NCBI GenBank assembly: GCA_007115705.1
Contig: QXEO01000734.1
Span: forward strand, 2,894,216-2,958,215
Reading direction: 5' to 3'
Origin: Dactylis glomerata
Lineage: Eukaryota; Streptophyta; Magnoliopsida; Poales; Poaceae
Length of the DNA: 64,000 nucleotides
In this document: piece by piece, positions 56,728-64,000 of the stretch
Layout: each line of letters opens with the position of its first letter
Numbering within the stretch: position 1 is the stretch's first letter
Translations under genes and position numbers: made by a program
Notes under the pieces: model-generated
Database searches by the model: none
What the model was told of the DNA's origin: nothing
What the model saw: only the letters and a program-made list of their open reading frames with translations

Positions 56728-59232
56728 GGAGAATCATGGTGGAGGTCGCCTCGAGCTCGACCTCAAGCAGCAGGCGGTCTCGAGTAGATCCCAAACGAGC
56801 AGGCGGGAGCATCTTGTAGGGCGCGGCGACCGGTTCCAGCATGGAACTGTCGACGGTAGAAGCGGCGAGAGGATCTCTCTCGGCCTCTGCCTCGGCGTTC
56901 CTTGGCCGGCGGCGGGAGCGCGCCAGAGAATTGGCCTGCGGCGTGGGACCGCGGGAGACCTGACTGGCAGCGGGCGGCGCGGGAGACCTGGGCCGGCGGC
57001 GAATGGCACGGGGGAACCTGGTAGGCGGCGGGCGGCACGGGGGAATCAAGCCGGCGGCAGGCCGCGCGCGGGGAACCGGACTGGGCGTGCAGGGTGGGGC
57101 GTGCGGGAGGTGGCCAGGTGGAATTTGTCGGAACACAATGTGTCACACTGTTCCATCACGCGGATCGGACGGACTAGAATCGAGTGCTCGGAGTACTACC
57201 TAGCATCCGAGTACTTTTTAGCAATTGGGTATAAAGAAAGAGTTTGAAGACCTCGAAGATTTTCTCGTTTTTTTAGACTGTATTTTATAATTGTTGAAGA
57301 CAGCTTTTTTTATCTCTACCATGTACTATTTACTCTATATGTGGTATTGATCGTTAAAAAACGAATATACACAAGTAATACAACATGATTGCCCTTTCGG
57401 TAAGCCGAAGACAGCCCCGTCTCCCCAGGACGATACAAATCCCACGCAACGGGCGCAAAGCCGGCGAGTAGAATCAGCAGATCTCATAGCGATGGCGGTC
57501 CGCGTGCAGGGCAGAAAGATGATTGACCAAAAAATACCCAGCATGTGGTGTGAGCGTGTGCGGCCGAGTGGTGTCGGTAGGAGCCGGGCCCAGCGCGTGG
57601 TGTGACCTTGCGCGGCCGAGTGGTGCCGGGCACGGAGAGGGAGGATCCGCGGGGCTTCCCTGGTGGCATCCATGACCCGCCATTGCGCATTGCCAGAGGC
57701 GATAGTAGGCACCCTGGTCGTCGGGCTTCGAGCGGACATGGCGGCGCGATGGCTGCCGGAGCCCGGATACAAGGGACGTGAGTCATCCGTGGCCGCGAAC
57801 GTCGGTGACATGCCGAGCACATTAGCAGCGCTCGGCTAGCTCAAGCAGGAGGACATCACGGGCGCGGCCGAGGTGGCCCAGGTAGGCGAAAGCGCACACG
57901 GGCATGGTGGTGAAGCTGTAGCGGGTGTGGCGTAAACTATATATGTATGTATTTGAAATGTGAATTACAATTTTTATGTAAAAATATGAACTCCAATATA
58001 AATTTTTATACTAATGGAACTCAGGTTGAAACGACGGTTAGATCGGGTTTAACGTTGTGATTGTATTTTTTTTGGCTAGAAGAAGTTCACGCCCTTTCGT
58101 TCTGGCCGAGCTGATGGGTAGCCGGCTGCTAGAGAAGTGTGGCAGGGAGAAGATGGGGAGGGGAGGCCGGTGAGTGAAGAGATGGAAAAGGAACGACGAG
58201 ACAGGGACCGGATGTGGGTCTCATGGGAGAGGTAGGAGGGATGTCGCCCTCGTGCTACTGCTGCTTCCTGTCGCTAACACTGATTGTTGTTGCTGATGCT
58301 TGCCGTGGTCCTGTTATGCTGCCAACGAGAGATTCAGCGCCTCACAAACATGGAGAAGCTTCTGAACGAGTACCTATTCCTAGAGATACGTCCACATAGA
58401 ACAATTGGGATTTAACTGACATTTTTTTTGACGCATCAGCTTAGACATCGGTGACACGCACACGACTGAACACATAACAAGCATCATCTTGCTATGGCCG
58501 AGGTGTTCTTAATTAGTCTCCGAAGCAATGCTAGCTGTTTTTACTTGTTTATTTTCCCTTCTGCATACTACCTGGAAAGCCACATGAAGACATGGTTTTT
58601 AACCATAAATTGTACTATATCAAATCCTCATCTATTTCAAATGATTAAATTCTTATCATGATGCTATTATAAATACTAATAGCTCTAGTGAAGTAGAGAA
58701 CAACGACAACAATGCTGCTAGGATAGATCTACCTTGCAAAGTTGCAAAACAAAAGCAGAAGTGTGATACGTGGGATGCAAGAGGGAGTGAAATTGCAAGA
58801 TATTAATTTTTTTGGATAATAAGTTATTTTCCAATCGAATTGGACTGTATGATTTTTTCCCACTCACTACTTTATAGATACATTGCTCCACACACGAGTA
58901 TTCAGCTAGTATCTACGATGAGAGTGCAGCCAGACGAATTGATTAACCAATTCGGTACAGGATTCAAGTCAGTCGATTTAAGAAAATCGCGCACGGTACA
59001 GCAGGACAACAGTAACAGGCCGGGCGCGTAGTAATGCAGCTCCCTCAGCTTTAGAACAGGCGCATTTCAGTGCCAAGCAAAGTTGTAGCACACTGTTCAT
59101 CTTCCCCACCGTTTTCTTGGTTCCAGGCTATACGATTCAATGAAGGCCATGAGTATCAGCTAGTCGCCACCCAGGTAAGTGATTCTTGCTGGTAACCCTG
59201 TGATAACAGAGTAGCGAAAGCAGCAGTGTGTT

Positions 59233-59751
59233 TGCTTGTTCCGCTGCCCGCTTTCTTTGGAGCTTTGTTGCTGAGGCTCTAGGTCCTGAGTGGCAGGCCT
59301 TAGACCTTGGGGAGTTCCTGGAAGTGCATGCGAACCGGCCCGGTAAGAGGAGGCGCCTCTTCTGGCTAGTGTTTGCTTCTATGGCCTGGACTTTATGGAC
59401 TACTCGTAATAAGATGGTTATTGAGCATATCTTCCTACGACGGGCCTCTGACTCTATTTTCAAATTCTTGGCTTTTCTGCAGCAGTGGTACCCGCTCTGT
59501 AGGCAGCGGGACAAGGAGCGGCTGGACAGCATGTTGGAGGATCTTCTTATGGCGGCTCGTCATACATCTTTGCAGTCCGGCCGCTGATGTGCTCTGGCGC
59601 TCCTCGCTAGAGCTGTATCCCTTCTTTTCTCTTTTGGGCATGTTTGTGCTGTTGCCCCAGCAGACGGTCTTTCGGTTTTCTTGCTTGGCTCTTAAACTCG
59701 TTGTATGGATGTTGTTGCTTTATTTATAAAGCGGGGCGAAAGCCTGTTTCG
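59233..59751 (+). mobile_element. 5'-truncated LINE tail, second copy
   Basis: Identical to 35420-35938, with the same 14-bp target duplication at 59219-59232 and 59752-59765. The insertion therefore predates the segmental duplication. Confidence 0.92.
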
Positions 59752-61173
59752 AGCAGCAGTGTGTTAGATCTAGAAATCTGCGTCTTATTACAAATTAGCA
59801 ATCGATGCAGTTTTAGATTTGGTGTGCTCTCATGCACAGTTTGCTCGACAGTTGGAAAAGTAGCAGACCGTGACGAAGAAGGGAAGGCGGAAATTTAAGG
59901 AGGAGGGCCGGTATCCGTTGCACCCACCACCTGCACTCATTAAAATCGACTGTTGTCCTTGGTTGGCATCAGGGCCCGCCTCGAAAGGACTATCCGTACA
60001 CGAGATACAAATGGCTACATAGTAGCAGTTTCGCTATGAAAAATACTAGGTTTAATATAAACGGGCTTAACTGATCCCAGTGATACTGACCGGTACAGAT
60101 CTGATGGTGTCTGGCACCTATGAGCTGCTGAGCATTTTTCGCTCTTGACTACACTATTAAACTTGTTCTAAGATAATATCGTGAAAATGCTATCCCAATC
60201 TCCAAGATAACCTTAGGCTGCTAATAGTGGGGAGTAATATAGAATAGTATCATGCAAATCTTACTAGTTTATATTACTATCTTCATAGTGGAGAATAACA
60301 TATATATGGTGTCATGCAAGATCTTATTTATTAAGTTATAGACTCATTGTATACTCCCTCTGTCCCGGTGTATTAGTCCTACTAGGAAAAAGTATTTGTC
60401 CCAATTTACTTCACATCTAAGGCCTGCTTTGCATTAAATTTAGCTTAACAACCTCCCCCTAAATACTCTCCAGCGCTTCCTCCTCCTCTTTTTTTAGCTC
60501 GGGGTGGAAATTCCTATGTGCTGCATGCCTGCATGCGGTCATGCAGTGGAGGAGGCCCATCCGTTACCATTTCCTAATTAATTGGTAGATTAATGAACGT
60601 GGAGTATTAGCGATGCTATTGGAGAATGTATCTCGTGTGTAGAAATTTTAATGCCCAATCCTATACTGCCTAGGTCGCGATGAAATTTCTAGTGAGCCCA
60701 ATACACTGGGACGGAGGGAGTATTAGGGTGTGTGATGTTATAGTAACATAATACTCGGAAAATGCTCTATGGCTCATAGGTGCAATGCACCCCACAATCT
60801 GTACCGTTGATCGTCATTGGAATCCGCCCAGCACAAATGTATCAATGAAGTATATTCTGTTGGTAAATGAAGTATCTTGTGTATCTGTACCGAACTAGGA
60901 ATACTAGTGGGGCCTAAACCTGTACCAGAATATGTGCCGTTGCGCTCAGTCCCTGAGCTTTACTTATTGGAGTAGGTGGCCGTTGCAACGGGAAAGAGCT
61001 CCTCATTAAGTGAATCGTACTCGCTCCACCGATTCACATTGCTTCTTCCTCTCCACACGGTTTTGTGCAAGTACTGGCACCAGTTCATCCCGTATTCTTC
61101 CAGTTCATCCGCGAGCCGGTCCTGGGAGCCCACTGGTGGTGCTCACACAGCGGCGCTACCCCCGACCACCATC

Positions 61174-61776
61174 ATGTCAAGGTCATCGGCCACCTCCCGA
61201 TACCGTCGGGCGCCTGACCAAGAACAGGCTCCACTACCTCCCATCGTTTGTCCCTTCTGCAAGAACGGGGATGTCGAGTGGTAGGTCTCGAGGACGCAAA
61301 CCAACCCGGGCAAGCATTTCTACACCCGCGAGCATCACTGGGTACGTCCCTGCCCCTCTCATCCCCACCATTGTCTTTCAACTGAACCGAGCACTTTTTG
61401 CACCTACAGAAATCAGTCACCATTTTTTCTGCCTCTCAATGGATTTGATTTTCAGACCGGTAAATGCTCGTTATGGGAGTGGGAGAAAGGATACGCAGAA
61501 TTCATCCGAGCAAGGTGGCCACGGCTATTCACGATGGCACCGTAGAACGACGCCGACGGACGACGCCACGACATCGCTTCGGAGCTGAAGCTTCTGGTCG
61601 CTCTATCCATCTCCACATTCGTCGACGTCGTCTACATCTGCTGCAAGTTCATCTGAAGCAAGGAACGGGCGAAGGTCGCACTACCCATCCCCATACTCGC
61701 CTGCGGCGTCTATATGTGAGGGAAGTTCATCTGAAGGGAGGAACGGGCGAAGACGACGGTGCCAGACGAATTTTAG
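61174..61776 (+). pseudogene. GRF-type zinc-finger pseudogene, second copy
   Basis: Same sequence and same stops as 37360-37962, so the gene was already dead when the segment was duplicated. Confidence 0.65.
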
Positions 61777-64000
61777 CTATGTTTTTCAGTTTACTAGTTA
61801 AACTTCTAGCAGTCACTTGTAATTTCAATTAGCAGCAGTAGTAATGTGGATTAGTACATTTGTCGCGCCGGTCTGCTCGCACGCAATATTTTTACATGGC
61901 GCTAATGGTAACTTAAATTCTACGCCCTCGAGCTGGAACAGATATCCTCAGCCAGCTCACCACGGCATGCACGCGACGTACACACGCCCACTAAGCGGGG
62001 GCGGAAAGTCTCAAAACGAGTTACTGGGAAGCGTACACGGTACAGACATAGCCATGAAGGCTCTTTGATTTTGGATCAGCGCAGAGTAAAGAGGGGGATC
62101 CCCCGTACCGGCGCATGCGCGCACGGCGGCTGTGGAGCGAACTCACCTCTCCACTCTAATAACGCCCAACCCTCTCGGCTCTGGAAGATGAACAGTTTAC
62201 TTCAGTCCACTCTGTGTCCGGCAGTGCTCATCAAAACAGCTAATGATCCATTTACTGCATGTCTCGTGGGGGCCGCAGCCTTGCATGCTGCACTGCGCAC
62301 ACGCGGCTTTCAATTCTCTGTACCTGTTCTACCCGCATTAAGTTTGTCTCCCCCTGAAAGCTAGCGTATAAGCCACAGTATTTTATGAGTATAGGGGATT
62401 CACTCAAATTATTGCATTACTGGGTACAGATCCCCATGAAGTAACCATCGGTGCAGATTTCAGAGTACGATGCTCCTATGAGCCATATGTCCGCGTCCCA
62501 TAATACTCCCACTATGAATAGTCTTATATTGGAGTATGTTCTCTTTTTCTTACTTAATAGCATGTCATATCATCAAAATACATTGAAGTGTGTGCTGTTA
62601 CTAGCTATGTTACTCCCACTATAACTAGTCTTATATGTAAATTCTATAGACATTGATATAATACTCCCGATATTAACTTATAGGCATACGAAAGCTACGC
62701 ATCAAATGTTTGGCTTGAGATCCGTGCCCCATATTGATGCTATTGACCTCGGGATCAGCGGGCTATGCTCACGAGAAATAGCAGAATGGCCCATAAAAAA
62801 TTGCGGAACACTTATTATAGTAATTATTTAATACTTTTACAGTAAAAATAAAATACAAATACAAGTTCTGCTATACATACGATGTACTCCCTCCGTTCCG
62901 GTTTATAGGTCCTGCGCGTATCCCTAGATCGTCATTTTGACCAACATAATATAAGTTATATATTACAAAATATATATCACTGGAAACTTCAAACATTGTA
63001 CTTTCTAATGGTATAATTTTTATGTCATAAAATTTAGATTATATTTGTCAAAATAATGACCTAGGTATACGTGCAAGGCTTATAAACCGGGATGGAGGGA
63101 GTATCTTATACGATATTTGTACAACACGCCAGCTGCTCCGCAGCCGCGCCTACACCTGACAAAGTCCAAGGCAACCGCTCCCCATCCAATTCTGAGTCGT
63201 ACACACGTCGTAATTAGAGTGTCGTATGCAGAGTGTTTTCATAGAAATATCCACTACTACGAAAATAGCTACTCTCTCCGATTTGTATTACTCTTCGCAA
63301 ATACAGATGTATCTAGCACTGAAATGTGTCTAGATACATTCATATTTGCGGAGGGTAATATGAGTCAGAGGGAGTATAGATACTCCCTCCGACCCATATT
63401 ACTCTTCGCTAATACGGATGTATCTACCACTAAAATATGTCTAGATACATCCGTATTAGCGAAGTGTATTATGGGTCGGAGGGAGTAGAAGTGTTATCCG
63501 TATTGTATTCAAAAAATGGTGCGATGCGGGTAATACCCGTAGCACACACTGCACCATACGCTGCGGGTAATTTAGTTACCCGTAACGCATGCCAATGTCC
63601 CATGCACTATGGATAATATGGGCCCGGTGACTCATATTACTCGTAGCGCATCGCTTAGGCATGCGCTATGTGTAACTAAAATACATGTAGTTGCATGGAA
63701 TATATGGTGCGCTACGGGTAATTTAGGCGGCAATTTTTTTAAAAAAAATTCAAAATTTTGAATTTACCCGTAGCGAACCACCTAACGCGCTACATATACA
63801 CATATATGGTGCGCTACGGGGAAGTTCCCGCCAAAATTTTCAAAAGGTGGGAAAATTTTCTGGAAAATTCAAATATGCAGGATTTTTTAAAGATTTTCGA
63901 ATAGGCGCCCGTAGCGCACCAAACACTCCATGCGCTACGTGTAAGATTTTCATATTTTGTCACGCCACACGCACACACGCACACACACACACACACACAC

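Larger units (their letters stand above)
56728..64000 (+). repeat. Segmental duplication, copy 2 (runs off the window)
   Basis: Direct copy of 32916-40186; see that entry for differences. MITEs recur at +23814: Stowaways at 60354-60720, 62887-63101, 63272-63374 and 63383-63485, and the CACTA end at 63252. The GC-rich arm is 56728-57170. Non-coding stretches 57243-59218, 59766-61173 and 61777-62886 hold what their counterparts hold. Confidence 0.97.

Overview
This looks like nuclear DNA of a large-genome cool-season grass, most likely a Triticeae species such as wheat, goatgrass or barley. The evidence is spliced plant-type genes with GT-AG introns, Stowaway MITEs with CTCCCTCC ends and TA target duplications, CACTA, hAT, PIF/Harbinger and MULE-like elements, and a Gypsy LTR starting TGATACGTCTC. 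Genes are very sparse. Only two intact protein-coding genes are convincing, both on the minus strand and both plant family-1 UDP-glycosyltransferases (UGTs): a UGT73-like gene at 21186-22607 and a UGT78/Bronze1-like gene at 41893-43302. No rRNA, tRNA gene or CRISPR array was seen.

Layout. 1 to about 11.7 kb is a non-autonomous Gypsy element read on the minus strand. Its Gag-protease coding has no reverse transcriptase or integrase after it. A separate multi-exon gene sits on the opposite strand with its own TATA box, and a 2.7 kb CACTA element splits gag. 12.2-13.1 kb is a hAT-like element, 13.4-14.7 kb a PIF/Harbinger transposase remnant, and 14.7-18.0 kb a deleted Copia element with 136-bp LTRs and nested small-LTR material. 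18-21 kb is repeat DNA with GC islands in AT-rich spacers. The UGT73-like gene follows, then MITEs, a MULE-like element and a hAT element up to 27.1 kb. 28.5-33.4 kb is a peculiar fold-back structure: a degenerate AAGTTG-rich array whose right half is the inverse of its left half, bounded by GC-rich arms.

The most striking feature is a direct duplication. 32916-40186 recurs at 56728-64000 with only five substituted bases and two 1-bp indels found by eye. The constant offset of 23812-23814 bp and a Harbinger reading frame cut exactly at 56727/56728 suggest a very young tandem duplication of a 23.8 kb unit, or an assembly artefact. The unit holds a GRF zinc-finger pseudogene, a 5'-truncated LINE with a perfect target duplication, several MITEs, a CACTA end, the UGT78-like gene, a non-autonomous Gypsy element (47.3-53.8 kb) and a Harbinger remnant. 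If it is truly tandem, a second UGT78-like gene should lie about 1.7 kb past the right end of the window.

The two UGTs belong to different clades and are about 19 kb apart, so they are not tandem paralogues. Each would transfer sugar from a UDP-sugar to a small molecule in the cytosol. Nothing in the sequence shows that they share a pathway. Everything else is transposon-derived, much of it nested. Coordinates of elements with target-site duplications are firm to a base or two; other element limits are approximate.
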